Under the pieces are notes generated by a model. The model made no database searches and had not been told where the DNA came from. It worked only from the letters and a program-made list of their open reading frames with translations. From Streptomyces sp. NBC_01451 (GTDB lineage Bacteria > Actinomycetota > Actinomycetes > Streptomycetales > Streptomycetaceae), in assembly GCF_036227485.1 (NCBI RefSeq), contig NZ_CP109479.1, positions 4,216,001 to 4,280,000 on the forward strand: a stretch of DNA of 64,000 nt, written 5' to 3'. Shown here one piece after another: positions 9,549-17,855 of the stretch. A program made the position numbers and the translations under genes. The first letter of the stretch is position 1. Every line of letters starts with the position of its first letter.

Positions 9549-11255
9549 TCACGCCACGGAGGAAACCGTCTCCCGCCGGTCCTCTTCCCGCACTCCTTGC
9601 ACCTCTTGCGCTCCCTGCGCTTCCCGCACCTCTTGCGCTTGCTGGTCCCGGCGCTTGACGAGGCTGACGCGCGGGTGTCCGGAGTTCCAGACGGCGGAGA
9701 CCTTCAGGCCGCCCACCCGGGCCAGGACCAGGCCGACGGTCAGGGCGGCGGCCGTCGCGACGATGCCGCCGAAGGCGAGGCCGACCCGGGGGCCGTACGC
9801 GTCCGTGATCCAGCCGACGACCGGTGCGCCCAGCGGCGTACCGCCCATGAAGACCATCATGAACAGGGCCATGACCCGGCCGCGCATGGCCGGGTCGGTG
9901 GCCATCTGGACCGCGGTGTTCGCCGTGACGTTGACCGTGAGGCCGGCGATCCCGATCGGCACCATCAGCAGCGCGAACAGCCACAGCGACGGGGCCACGG
10001 CGGCCACGATCTCCAGCGCGCCGAAGGCCACGGCCGCCGCGACGAGGACGCGCAGCCTCGCCGTACCGCGCCGGGCCGCGAGCAGGGCGCCGGCCAGGGA
10101 GCCGACCGCCATCAGGGTGTTGAAGAAGCTGTACGCGCCGGCGCCCGCGTGGAACACGTCGTCCGCGTACGCCGAGAGGACGACCGGGAAGTTGAAGCCG
10201 AAGGTGCCGATGAACCCGATGAGGACGATCGGCCAGATCAGCTCGGGTCGCCCGGCGACATAGTGCAGGCCCTCGCGCAGCTGCCCCTTGGCACGCGGCG
10301 CCCGCTCCACGGCGCGCAGTTCACGGCCTCGCATGAGAAGCAGGGCGGCGATGGGAGCGACGAAGGACAGGCCGTTGAAGAGGAAGGCCCAGCCCGTGCC
10401 GACGCCGGTGATCATCACACCGGCGACGGCGGGTCCGACGAGGCGTGCGGACTGGAAGTTCGCGGAGTTGAGACTGACGGCGTTCTGGAGCTGGTCGGGC
10501 TCGACCATCTCGGACACGAAGGACTGCCGGGCCGGGTTGTCGACGACCGTGGCGAGCCCGACGGCGAAGGCGGCGAGGTAGACGTGCCAGACCTCGACGT
10601 CACCCGTGAGGGTCAGGACGGCGAGCGCGAGGCCGGTGACGGCCATCATCGCCTGCGTGACGAGCAGCGTGGGGCGCTTGGGCAGCCGGTCGACGAGGAC
10701 ACCGCCGTACAGGCCGAAGAGCAGCATCGGCAGGAACTGCAACGCCGTCGTGATGCCGACGGCGGTGGAGGAGCCGGTGAGGCTCAGGACCAGCCAGTCC
10801 TGGGCGATGCGCTGCATCCAGGTGCCGATGTTGGAGACGACCTGGCCGAGAAAGAAGAGTCGGTAGTTCCGGACCTTCAGGGAACCGAACATGGCGGTAC
10901 GGGAGCCCGACCGGCCACGGGACTCCGCCTCGACGGAAGGCCCGGGGAGCCCGGCAGCCGACTCCGGGCGACCGGCCGGCTCCGGTCGACCGACGGGCGC
11001 ATCGGAAGCCACGGGTGCGGTGGGGGTCGCGGGTGCGGTGGGGCTCACCGGCGCCGAGGGGGGCACGGGTGCGGTGGGGGTCACCGGCCCGGCGGAGGTC
11101 ACGGGCCCGGAGGGGGTCACGGGCACAGCAGAGGTGACCGGCGGCTCGGGGGTCACCAGCGGCTCGGGGGTCGCGGGTGCGGTGGGGTGGGGGGTGGGCT
11201 GGGGGTCGTGGGCGGCTGGTGCGGGTGCGGAGTCTGCTCCGGTTCCCGAACTCAA
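9549..11255 (-). CDS. MFS efflux transporter with long Pro/Val/Thr-rich N-terminus
   Basis: A 568-residue major facilitator. Residues about 120-530 hold twelve membrane helices of the enterobactin-exporter/MFS_3 type (GQVVSNIGTWMQRIAQDWLV, then DRLPKRPTLL). The first 115 residues are low-complexity, built from loose repeats of the PVTP/PVTSAGPV kind, and probably stay disordered in the cytoplasm. The TTG start at 11255 has a textbook AAGGAGG ribosome site 9 bases upstream, so the odd N-terminus is translated. It lies 30 bases downstream of a MarR gene, which probably controls it. A drug-efflux role is inferred. Confidence 0.92.
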   Translation of the reverse strand: MSSGTGADSAPAPAAHDPQPTPHPTAPATPEPLVTPEPPVTSAVPVTPSGPVTSAGPVTPTAPVPPSAPVSPTAPATPTAPVASDAPVGRPEPAGRPESAAGLPGPSVEAESRGRSGSRTAMFGSLKVRNYRLFFLGQVVSNIGTWMQRIAQDWLVLSLTGSSTAVGITTALQFLPMLLFGLYGGVLVDRLPKRPTLLVTQAMMAVTGLALAVLTLTGDVEVWHVYLAAFAVGLATVVDNPARQSFVSEMVEPDQLQNAVSLNSANFQSARLVGPAVAGVMITGVGTGWAFLFNGLSFVAPIAALLLMRGRELRAVERAPRAKGQLREGLHYVAGRPELIWPIVLIGFIGTFGFNFPVVLSAYADDVFHAGAGAYSFFNTLMAVGSLAGALLAARRGTARLRVLVAAAVAFGALEIVAAVAPSLWLFALLMVPIGIAGLTVNVTANTAVQMATDPAMRGRVMALFMMVFMGGTPLGAPVVGWITDAYGPRVGLAFGGIVATAAALTVGLVLARVGGLKVSAVWNSGHPRVSLVKRRDQQAQEVREAQGAQEVQGVREEDRRETVSSVA

Positions 11256-11285
11256 AGTTGATCGCCTCCTTGCTGGTCACTGCTT

Positions 11286-11723
11286 CTACAGATGCGCGAG
11301 CTTCTCCAGTACGGGGGCGGCGGCGCGCAGTTTGGCCCACTCGTCCTCGTCCAGGTCCTCGACCAGACCGGCCAGCCAGGCGTTCCGCCTGCGGCGGCTC
11401 TCTTCGAGCATCGCCTCGGCCGTCTCGGTCTGGGTGACGACCTTCTGGCGCCGGTCCTCGGGATGCGGCTCCAGCCTGACCAGGCCCTTGCCCTCCAGCA
11501 ACGCGACGATACGAGTCATGGAGGGCGGCTGCACATGCTCCTTGCGGGCCAGCTCGCCCGGCGTGGCCGAGCCGCAGCGGGCAAGGGTGCCCAGCACCGA
11601 CATCTCGGTTGGGCTCAGCGACTCGTCGACACGCTGGTGCTTGAGTCGGCGCGACAGGCGCATCACGGCGGAGCGCAGGGAGTTCACGGCGGCAGCGTCG
11701 TCGCCATGGGTTAGGTCAGGCAT
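11286..11723 (-). CDS. MarR-family transcriptional regulator
   Basis: 145 residues with the MarR winged helix: LSPTEMSVLGTLARCGSATP, the recognition segment ELARKEHVQPPSMTRIVALL and the wing GLVRLEPHPEDRRQKVV. It is the first gene of an operon with the MFS exporter and ThpR. The promoter region carries a palindromic site (11728-11756), so autorepression and repression of the exporter are expected, released by a small phenolic-type ligand. The ATG at 11723 has no strong ribosome site. Confidence 0.94.
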   Translation of the reverse strand: MPDLTHGDDAAAVNSLRSAVMRLSRRLKHQRVDESLSPTEMSVLGTLARCGSATPGELARKEHVQPPSMTRIVALLEGKGLVRLEPHPEDRRQKVVTQTETAEAMLEESRRRRNAWLAGLVEDLDEDEWAKLRAAAPVLEKLAHL

Positions 11724-11727
11724 GTTC

Positions 11728-11756
11728 TTTAGCGTAACTCATTACTCTGACTAAAG
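11728..11756. promoter_or_regulatory. Candidate MarR operator
   Basis: An AT-rich nested inverted repeat just before the marR start: outer CTTTAG (11728-11733) and CTAAAG (11751-11756), and inner GTAA-CTCA-TTAC (11734-11745). Its position overlapping the promoter suits a repressor site. Confidence 0.6.
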
Positions 11757-11878
11757 ACCACCCGGAACACGCCGAGATGCCCGTGACAAGGGCCACGGAA
11801 CCTCCACATCACCCATACGAGTGAACCGACCACAAAAAGCCCCCCGCCGCCCCGCACCGGCCCGCGACCCTCGTCTCC

Positions 11879-12061
11879 ATGGGGACCAGCGTGCTCAGCC
11901 TGCGGATAGACGGGGAGCTGCTCGACCGGCTCCGGGACCATGCGGCGAAGAGGGGGATGAGCGTGCAGGACTACGTGGTCCGGACACTCGTCCGCGACGA
12001 CTTCGACGAGCGGTTCCAGACCGCCGTCGAGGAGACGGAGAAGTTCTACGGGGTGCCGTGA
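11879..12061 (+). CDS. Ribbon-helix-helix (CopG/Arc-like) small protein
   Basis: 60 residues with a clear ribbon-helix-helix pattern: strand SVLSLRID, helix ELLDRLRDHAAKRG, then MSVQDYVVRTLV, followed by an acidic tail. Such proteins bind DNA as dimers and are often antitoxins, but no toxin gene is adjacent: the next gene is a DUF2530 membrane protein. The ATG at 11879 lacks a ribosome site, and GTG 11889 is an alternative. It is probably a solo regulator. Confidence 0.78.
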   Translation: MGTSVLSLRIDGELLDRLRDHAAKRGMSVQDYVVRTLVRDDFDERFQTAVEETEKFYGVP

Positions 12062-12115
12062 GCGGGGCGCACGGCCCCGCCGAGCGGCCCAAGAGCCGCC
12101 TCGTAAGCTGTGCGC

Positions 12116-12412
12116 ATGGCGAAGTGGACACCGAAGCACGAGGCGCCGGAGCCCCTGGAGGGCCCCGTCGTCGCCACCATCACGGGACTCACGATCCTCT
12201 GGTTCGTCCTCTTCCTGGCCCAGCTCCCCTTCTACGGCTGGTACGAGGACCACGACCACGAGTGGTGGGTCTGGACCTGCCTCGCGGGCACAGCACTGGG
12301 CCTGATCGGCATCTGGTACGTCCGGGGACGGGACGCGGCGATCAAGAGGACGCAGGCGGAGCGTTCCAGCCACTCCAGCCCGTCTGGGGGTCCCTCCTCC
12401 GAGGGAGATTGA
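12116..12412 (+). CDS. DUF2530 two-helix membrane protein
   Basis: 98 residues with the DUF2530 layout: PLEGPVVATITGL, then two membrane helices (ILWFVLFLAQLPF and WWVWTCLAGTALGLIGIWYV) and a basic end GRDAAIKR. Function unknown; the family is actinobacterial. The last 13 codons or so (from HSSPSGG) are not family sequence. They are read from the dispersed palindromic repeat that begins at about 12371, so the repeat insertion replaced the natural C-terminus. Confidence 0.85.
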   Translation: MAKWTPKHEAPEPLEGPVVATITGLTILWFVLFLAQLPFYGWYEDHDHEWWVWTCLAGTALGLIGIWYVRGRDAAIKRTQAERSSHSSPSGGPSSEGD

Positions 12413-12498
12413 GGACAAGGCCCGTTCAGGGCCGCAAGGGGGGTCTGGGGGCGCAGCCACCAGGAAGGGGACGGGAAGGGTAGGGGCGGCGGGGGCGA
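12371..12498. repeat. Dispersed palindromic repeat family A, copy 1 (long form)
   Basis: Begins CACTCCAGCCCGTC and runs through a GGGTCCCTCC-TCC-GAGGGAG-type hairpin, a GGCCC/GGGCC hairpin, a CTGG(G)GGC-GCA-GCC(A)CCAG hairpin with one mismatch and the tail GTAGGGGCGGCGGGGGCG. Same orientation as three other copies at 31784, 38971 and 61135. It overlaps the 3' end of the DUF2530 gene and may act as terminator. Confidence 0.85.
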
Positions 12499-12655
12499 AC
12501 CCAACAACCGTGCCCCCCATCCACTTACCCACCGAACCCCTACGCACCCCCGACTACAACCACCGCACCACTCTTCACCCCACCTCTCCTCCCCAGGTCG
12601 GATCTTTGCCGCCCTCACCGGGTGAAGCCGCAAATCCGCACGTACCGTCGAACAC

Positions 12656-15094
12656 ATGACGCACATCGATGCCGGCGCCGAACTCGATCCTGTGCACCCC
12701 ACCCCACCGCCCGCCCCCCTGCCCAGCGCCACGCCGGGCAGGGACGCCCCACCCCGCGCCCGCGCCCACGGCCTGACCCCCGCCGAAGTCGCCGACCGCG
12801 TCACCCGCGGCGAGGTCAACGACATCCCCGTGCGCAGCAGCCGCAGCATCGCCGAGATAGTCCGTGCCAACGTCTTCACCCGGTTCAACGCGATCATCGG
12901 CGTGCTCTGGCTGATCACGATGTTCGTCGCCCCGTTCCAGGACACCCTGTTCGGATACGTCATCCTCGCCAACACCGGCATCGGCATCATCCAGGAGTGG
13001 CGGGCGAAGAAGACCCTCGACTCCCTCGCCGTGATCGGCGAAGCCAGACCCACCGTCCGGCGCGACGGCGTCGCCACCGAGGTCAGCACCTCCGACATCG
13101 TCCTCGGGGACGTCATCGAGATCGGCCCCGGCGACAGGATCGTCGTGGACGGCGAGTGCGTCGAGGCCGACGGGCTGGAGATCGACGAGTCGCTGCTCAC
13201 CGGCGAGGCCGACCCCGTCGTCAAACAGCCCGGCGATCAGGTCATGTCGGGCAGTTTCGTCGTCGCGGGCGGTGGCGCCTTCACGGCCACGAAGGTCGGC
13301 CGCGAGGCGTACGCGGCCCAACTCGCCGAAGAAGCCTCCCGTTTCACGCTCGTCCACTCGGAACTCCGTACCGGAATCTCGACGATCCTCAAGTACGTGA
13401 CCTGGATGATGCTGCCGGCCGCGATCGGCCTGTGCATCACCCAACTGGTCGTCAAGGAAAACGACTTGAAGGACTCGATCGCCCGTACTGTCGGCGGCAT
13501 CGTCCCCATGGTCCCCGAGGGCCTCGTCCTCCTGACCTCCGTCGCCTTCGCGATCGGGGTCATCCGGCTCGGCCGACAGCAGTGCCTGGTGCAGGAGTTG
13601 CCCGCGATCGAGGGCCTCGCCCGCGTCGACACGGTCTGCCTGGACAAGACCGGCACGCTGACCGAGGGCGGCATGGACGTGACCGAGCTGCGCCCCCTCG
13701 ACGGCGGCGACGAGACGTACATACGGCGGGTCCTGGGCGCGCTCGGCGAGTCCGACCCCCGCCCGAACGCCTCCCTCCAGGCCATCATCGACGCGTACCC
13801 GGACAGCGAGGACTGGCGCTGCACCGAATCGCTGCCGTTTTCCTCGGCGCGCAAGTACAGCGGAGCGTCGTTCAGCGAGGGCAACGGGGAGACGAGCACG
13901 TGGCTGCTGGGCGCCCCGGACGTACTGCTTTCCCCCGAGGCCCCGGCCCTCGCCGAAACCGACCGCCTCAACCGGGCCGGCCTGCGCGTCCTTCTCCTCA
14001 CCCGCACCACCCGCGAACTCGACCACCCGGACGTGGCCACCGGCACCACCCCCACCGCCCTGGTCGTCCTGGAGCAGCGCCTGCGCCCCGACGCGGCGGA
14101 CACGCTCCGCTACTTCGCCGAGCAGGACGTCGACGCGAAGGTCATCTCGGGCGACAACGCGGTGTCGGTGGGCGCGGTGGCCGGCAAACTGGGCCTGACC
14201 GGCGCGACGGTCGACGCCCGCCAACTCCCCTCCACTCAGAGCGACATGGCTCAGGCGCTCGACGAGGGGACGGTCTTCGGCCGGGTCACCCCGCAGCAGA
14301 AGCGGGACATGGTGGGCGCGTTGCAGTCACGTGGACACACGGTGGCGATGACGGGCGACGGCGTGAACGACGTACTGGCTCTGAAGGACGCCGACATCGG
14401 CGTGGCCATGGGATCTGGCTCGGAGGCGACGAGGGCCGTGGCCCAGATCGTCCTCCTCAACAACAGCTTCGCGACTCTGCCTTCGGTGGTCGCGGAGGGC
14501 CGCAGGGTCATCGGGAACATCACCCGAGTGGCGACGCTGTTCCTCGTGAAGACGGTCTACTCGGTGCTCCTGGCCGTCCTGGTGGTCTGCTTCCAGGTCG
14601 AATACCCCTTCCTCCCACGCCACTTGACGCTGCTCTCCACCCTGACGATCGGCGTCCCGGCCTTCTTCCTGGCCCTGGCCCCCAACAAGGAACGCGCGAA
14701 ACCCCACTTCGTACGGCGGGTCATGCGCTACTCGATCCCGGGCGGTGTGCTGGCGGCAGTGGCAACCTTCGCCACCTACCTGACAGCCCGTCACCACTAC
14801 ACCGGAGAGGGCTCGCTGGACGCGGAGACGAGCGCGGCGACCCTCACCCTGTTCCTGATCTCGATGTGGGTGCTGGCGATCGTCGCCCGTCCCTACACGT
14901 GGTGGCGGATCGTCCTGGTCGCGTCGATGGGCGCGGGTTTCCTGCTGGTGCTCGTCGTACCGTCGCTCCAGGAGTTCTTCGCGCTGAAGCTGGTGGGCGT
15001 GACGATGCCGTGGGTCGCGGTGGGTATCGCGGCGGTGGCGGCGGCCACCCTGGAGGTCCTGTGGAGGTGGGTGGACCGCCGCTTCCCCGCGTAG
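12656..15094 (+). CDS. ctpE: CtpE-type P-type cation (probably Ca2+) ATPase
   Basis: 812-residue P-type ATPase. The phosphorylated Asp330 lies in CLDKTGTLTEGG; the actuator loop reads SLLTGEADPV (near 184) and the hinge TGDGVNDVLALKDAD near 566. The membrane ion-site helix reads PMVPEGLVLLTSVAFAIG, the pattern of mycobacterial CtpE, which has been linked to calcium uptake. The head with ADRVTRGEVNDIPVRSSRS and VRANVFTRFNAIIG is also CtpE-like. About 55% of the N-terminal 40 residues are Pro/Ala-rich. No metal-binding N-terminal domain is present. Ion specificity is inferred from family only. It is monocistronic. Confidence 0.9.
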   Translation: MTHIDAGAELDPVHPTPPPAPLPSATPGRDAPPRARAHGLTPAEVADRVTRGEVNDIPVRSSRSIAEIVRANVFTRFNAIIGVLWLITMFVAPFQDTLFGYVILANTGIGIIQEWRAKKTLDSLAVIGEARPTVRRDGVATEVSTSDIVLGDVIEIGPGDRIVVDGECVEADGLEIDESLLTGEADPVVKQPGDQVMSGSFVVAGGGAFTATKVGREAYAAQLAEEASRFTLVHSELRTGISTILKYVTWMMLPAAIGLCITQLVVKENDLKDSIARTVGGIVPMVPEGLVLLTSVAFAIGVIRLGRQQCLVQELPAIEGLARVDTVCLDKTGTLTEGGMDVTELRPLDGGDETYIRRVLGALGESDPRPNASLQAIIDAYPDSEDWRCTESLPFSSARKYSGASFSEGNGETSTWLLGAPDVLLSPEAPALAETDRLNRAGLRVLLLTRTTRELDHPDVATGTTPTALVVLEQRLRPDAADTLRYFAEQDVDAKVISGDNAVSVGAVAGKLGLTGATVDARQLPSTQSDMAQALDEGTVFGRVTPQQKRDMVGALQSRGHTVAMTGDGVNDVLALKDADIGVAMGSGSEATRAVAQIVLLNNSFATLPSVVAEGRRVIGNITRVATLFLVKTVYSVLLAVLVVCFQVEYPFLPRHLTLLSTLTIGVPAFFLALAPNKERAKPHFVRRVMRYSIPGGVLAAVATFATYLTARHHYTGEGSLDAETSAATLTLFLISMWVLAIVARPYTWWRIVLVASMGAGFLLVLVVPSLQEFFALKLVGVTMPWVAVGIAAVAAATLEVLWRWVDRRFPA

Positions 15095-15138
15095 TTCTCA
15101 CCGGTACCGGTTGTGCGGGACAGGGCTTGCCTCTTGGC

Positions 15139-16068
15139 CTACTTCACGTCGATGAAGTCCGCGGCGGCGCTCGCGCCCACGGTGGTCGCGGTGCCCGCGA
15201 AGACGTAGCGGAAGAAGCCGTCGGCGGTCGCCTTGACGGTGGTCTTCAGGTCGCCCTTGGTCGTCGTCTTGATGGTCTTGACGACGGTGTAGGTGCTGGT
15301 GCCGTTCTTCCGGAACTGCAACTGCACCGGCTGGGTCGCGTACCCGGTGTAGTTGGGCCCGTCCCAGTTGGCGCGGGTCAGCTTGCCGGTGACGGTGATC
15401 GTCCTGCCCTTGACGACGGGCTCCGGCGTGGCGTTGACCGTCAGCTTCGAGAGGCGCCGCACGGTCGTGGTGCCGAGGTCGCCCTGCTGGGCGATGCCGA
15501 CCTTGGACGGGTCGAAGGTATCGCTCTCGGGGTCCTGCCCGTTGAAGGCGATGGCCAGGGCACCCGCCGTCCAACGGGCACCGGCGTCGGTGTTGGTCAG
15601 GTCGCCCTCGCCGGGGTAGATGTCGAGGTTGGCCTTGCAGTTCGCGGTCGTCGTGGACGTCGCGGTGCAGGTGCCGGCGTTCTCACCGAAGATCACGTTC
15701 TCCGGCTTCGCGAAGTCGCCCCGGTACAGGTACGGGCCGCTGTCGAAGTCGGAGGCCTTGATGTCGACCTCGGTGCCGTGGGTCAGCGTGTAGGTGACCG
15801 GAACGACGAGGTGACCGCCGGCGCCGGCGTTGATCGACTTGGCGACCTTGAGGTTGGAGAAGGAGACGTTCAGCTTGTACGGCTCGGCGGCGGCGACCGG
15901 CGAGGTGACGAACGCCGTCTTGCCGCCGGTCCCCAGAATCTTCGCGACGGTCGCACGGTAGGCGGAGTCGCCGCCGGAGGCGTGGACATCGGCCTGCGCG
16001 GCCGGCACGGCGAGAGCGGAGAGGGCCAGGGCGCCGGAGACGGCGGCCACGGTGGCACGTATACGCAT
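15139..16068 (-). CDS. Exported surface-type protein, paralog 1 of 3
   Basis: 309-residue secreted protein with signal MRIRATVAAVSGALALSALA and an AQA cleavage site. The middle varies between paralogs; the last 95 residues form a shared Ig-like module (TPEPVVKGRTITVTGKLTRA ... VQLQFRKNGTSTYTVVKTIK ... YVFAGTATT) that ends in FIDVK. Three tandem copies occur (here, 16641 and 17856). The ATG at 16068 has a GGGGAA ribosome site shared by all three. It is preceded by a roughly 95-base leader and an ACAACC-N17-ATCTGA promoter. Function unknown; cell-surface or extracellular structural role is a guess. Confidence 0.85.
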   Translation of the reverse strand: MRIRATVAAVSGALALSALAVPAAQADVHASGGDSAYRATVAKILGTGGKTAFVTSPVAAAEPYKLNVSFSNLKVAKSINAGAGGHLVVPVTYTLTHGTEVDIKASDFDSGPYLYRGDFAKPENVIFGENAGTCTATSTTTANCKANLDIYPGEGDLTNTDAGARWTAGALAIAFNGQDPESDTFDPSKVGIAQQGDLGTTTVRRLSKLTVNATPEPVVKGRTITVTGKLTRANWDGPNYTGYATQPVQLQFRKNGTSTYTVVKTIKTTTKGDLKTTVKATADGFFRYVFAGTATTVGASAAADFIDVK

Positions 16069-16168
16069 GCGTGTTCCCCACATGGAGAAGGGACCCGACG
16101 GCGACCGTCCGCATGGCGCGCGCTCGCCCCGGGGCCCGGGTGATCGTGGAGCCTGATGGCCCCCATGA

Positions 16169-16197
16169 TCAGATTCGTCACGGGAGCGGTTGGTTGT
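16169..16197 (-). promoter_or_regulatory. Shared unusual promoter, copy 1
   Basis: On the minus strand ACAACC (16197-16192) is followed by exactly 17 bases and ATCTGA (16174-16169). The same two hexamers and spacing occur upstream of paralogs 2 and 3, with extra identity in the spacer (CCGTGACG). This suggests one dedicated sigma factor or activator. Confidence 0.7.
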
Positions 16198-16423
16198 GCG
16201 CAGGGGACGTAATTTTGCGCACCCCTTACACATGGATCCGCCGCCGGCCCCGAGAACACGGGGGCCGACGGCGGTTGCACGAACTTCGCCCACCCAAAGG
16301 ACGATTCAGGTGATCCGGGCGATTCAGACCACTTGGCGCCGGTACGGGACCTGCGGCGCTGGGCCTGCCGCTCGCCCCCTCGCCGGGAGCCGCGCGGGCC
16401 GGGTCGCGTCCGCGCGGGTGCGG

Positions 16424-16615
16424 TCAGTCGACCGCGCGCATTACCAGCCGCACGACTCCCATGACTCCTCGCCCGATCCACCCGAGCAGACCTGTCTCCA
16501 CAGCCAGCTCGGCAGCGTCCGCGGCCGTGTCACCCCGGTCCGACCGGGAAGGGCACCGGGAACAGGAACGGGGCCAACGGCGCTTTCCCGCACCGCACTT
16601 CCTGCACACCGCCAT
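16424..16615 (-). CDS. Small zinc-ribbon protein with C-terminal hydrophobic helix
   Basis: 63 residues. Two Cys pairs (CRKCG near residue 4 and CSRCP near 18) suit one zinc. An Ala-rich acidic linker leads to a hydrophobic helix (TGLLGWIGRGVMGVVRLVMR) that could sit on or in the membrane. The ATG at 16615 has a GGGAGGGG ribosome site, and the gene begins 25 bases after the stop of paralog 2, so they probably share an mRNA. Function unknown. Confidence 0.7.
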   Translation of the reverse strand: MAVCRKCGAGKRRWPRSCSRCPSRSDRGDTAADAAELAVETGLLGWIGRGVMGVVRLVMRAVD

Positions 16616-16640
16616 GACTTCGGCCCCTCCCTGACTCCGC

Positions 16641-17573
16641 TTACTTCACATCGATGAAGTCGGGCGCGGCACCGAGGGCACCGGTGGTCGCCGTCCCGGT
16701 GAAGACGTACCGGAAGTACCCGTCGACCGTCGCCTTGACGGTGGTCTTCAGGTCACCCTTGGTCGTCGTCTTGATGGTCTTGACGACGGTGTAGGCGCTG
16801 CTGCCGTTCTTCCGGAACTGGAGCTGCACCGGCTGGCTGGCGTAGCCGGTGTAGTTGGCGCCGTCCCAGTTGGCGCGGGTCAGCTTGCCGGTGACGGTGA
16901 TCGTCTTGCCCTTGACGACGGGCTCCGGGGTGGCGTTGACCGTCAGCTTCGCGGCACGCAGGAGGTTGGGGCCGGCGATGAGGTCCTTCTCGACGACCCC
17001 GACCTTGGTGGCGTCGAAGTCGTCGCTGCCGAGGTCCTGACCGTTCCAGGCTTCGGCGTAGGCGAACGCCTTCCACTTTCCGGCGCTCTCGTTGTACAGG
17101 TCCCGCGTCGGGTGGATCACGATGGACTGGGTGCAGTTGGCGACGGTCGCCGACGCGGCCGTGCAGTGGGCCCAGTCGTCGCCGAACAGCCCGAAGTCGG
17201 AATCGACGTACGTGGCGCCGTAGTACAGCTCGACGTCGGTGAAGAAGTCCTCGGCGGTGATGTCGACGTCGGCGCCGTGGGTCAGCGTGTAGGTGATCGG
17301 CACGGTGATCGTGCCGGTGATGCCCGCGACGATCGACCTGCCGTTGTTGATCTTGATGTTGGAGAAGGAGGCGTTCAGGGCGTACGGCTTGCCGGGATCG
17401 TCGGCGGCGGCCGAGGCACTGAACGCGGACTTGCCGGAGACGGCCCGGCCGGCCTCAAGAATCTTGGCGGCATCCGCGCGGGACACAGAACCGTCGGCCT
17501 GCGCGGCAGGCACGGCAAGGGCGGAGAGGGCCAGGGCGCCGGAGACGGCGGCCACGGTGGCACGTATGCGCAT
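16641..17573 (-). CDS. Exported surface-type protein, paralog 2 of 3
   Basis: 310 residues, with nearly the same signal (MRIRATVAAVSGALALSALA) and C-terminal Ig-like module (TPEPVVKGKTITVTGKLTRA, then FIDVK) as paralog 1. The central 150 residues differ, including ADAAKILEAGRAVSGKSAFS and a YGATYVDSDFGLFGD stretch. Paralogs 1 and 2 have near-identical signal and C-terminal DNA over long stretches, pointing to recent duplication or gene conversion. The start has the same GGGGAACACGC leader end, and the same promoter type lies 104 bases upstream. Confidence 0.85.
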   Translation of the reverse strand: MRIRATVAAVSGALALSALAVPAAQADGSVSRADAAKILEAGRAVSGKSAFSASAAADDPGKPYALNASFSNIKINNGRSIVAGITGTITVPITYTLTHGADVDITAEDFFTDVELYYGATYVDSDFGLFGDDWAHCTAASATVANCTQSIVIHPTRDLYNESAGKWKAFAYAEAWNGQDLGSDDFDATKVGVVEKDLIAGPNLLRAAKLTVNATPEPVVKGKTITVTGKLTRANWDGANYTGYASQPVQLQFRKNGSSAYTVVKTIKTTTKGDLKTTVKATVDGYFRYVFTGTATTGALGAAPDFIDVK

Positions 17574-17676
17574 GCGTGTTCCCCAGTTGGAGAAGGGGGG
17601 CCCGACGGTGGTCGTCCTCGCGGCTCGTCAGCACACCTGGGGCCCAAGTGATCGTGGGGTCAGTTGACCCGCATGC

Positions 17677-17705
17677 TCAGATCCGTGACGGGCGGGAATG
17701 GTTGT
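17677..17705 (-). promoter_or_regulatory. Shared unusual promoter, copy 2
   Basis: ACAACC (17705-17700), 17 bases, then ATCTGA (17682-17677) on the minus strand. The spacer ATTCCCGCCCGTCACGG differs from copy 3 by a single position. The 5' leader then reads CGATCACTTGGGCCC, also echoed in the other two copies. Confidence 0.72.
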
Positions 17706-17790
17706 ACGGGTGGTGCGGATTTTCGGACCGCTTCACATGTGATGTCCGTCACGCTTGAACCACCCCGGGCTGAACCTACGACCGGAGAAG

Positions 17791-17830
17791 ACGTTGGCCC
17801 CGCCGGAATCCCTTCCGCCGGGGCCAACGT
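17791..17830 (-). terminator. Hairpin terminator of paralog 3
   Basis: Two 18-base arms (17791-17808 and 17813-17830, ACGTTGGCCCCG.CGGAA) match at 17 positions around a TCCC loop. It lies 26 bases beyond the minus-strand stop at 17856 and before the promoter of paralog 2. Confidence 0.8.
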
Positions 17831-17855
17831 CGTACCGCCTGTGAATCGGAGGCGT

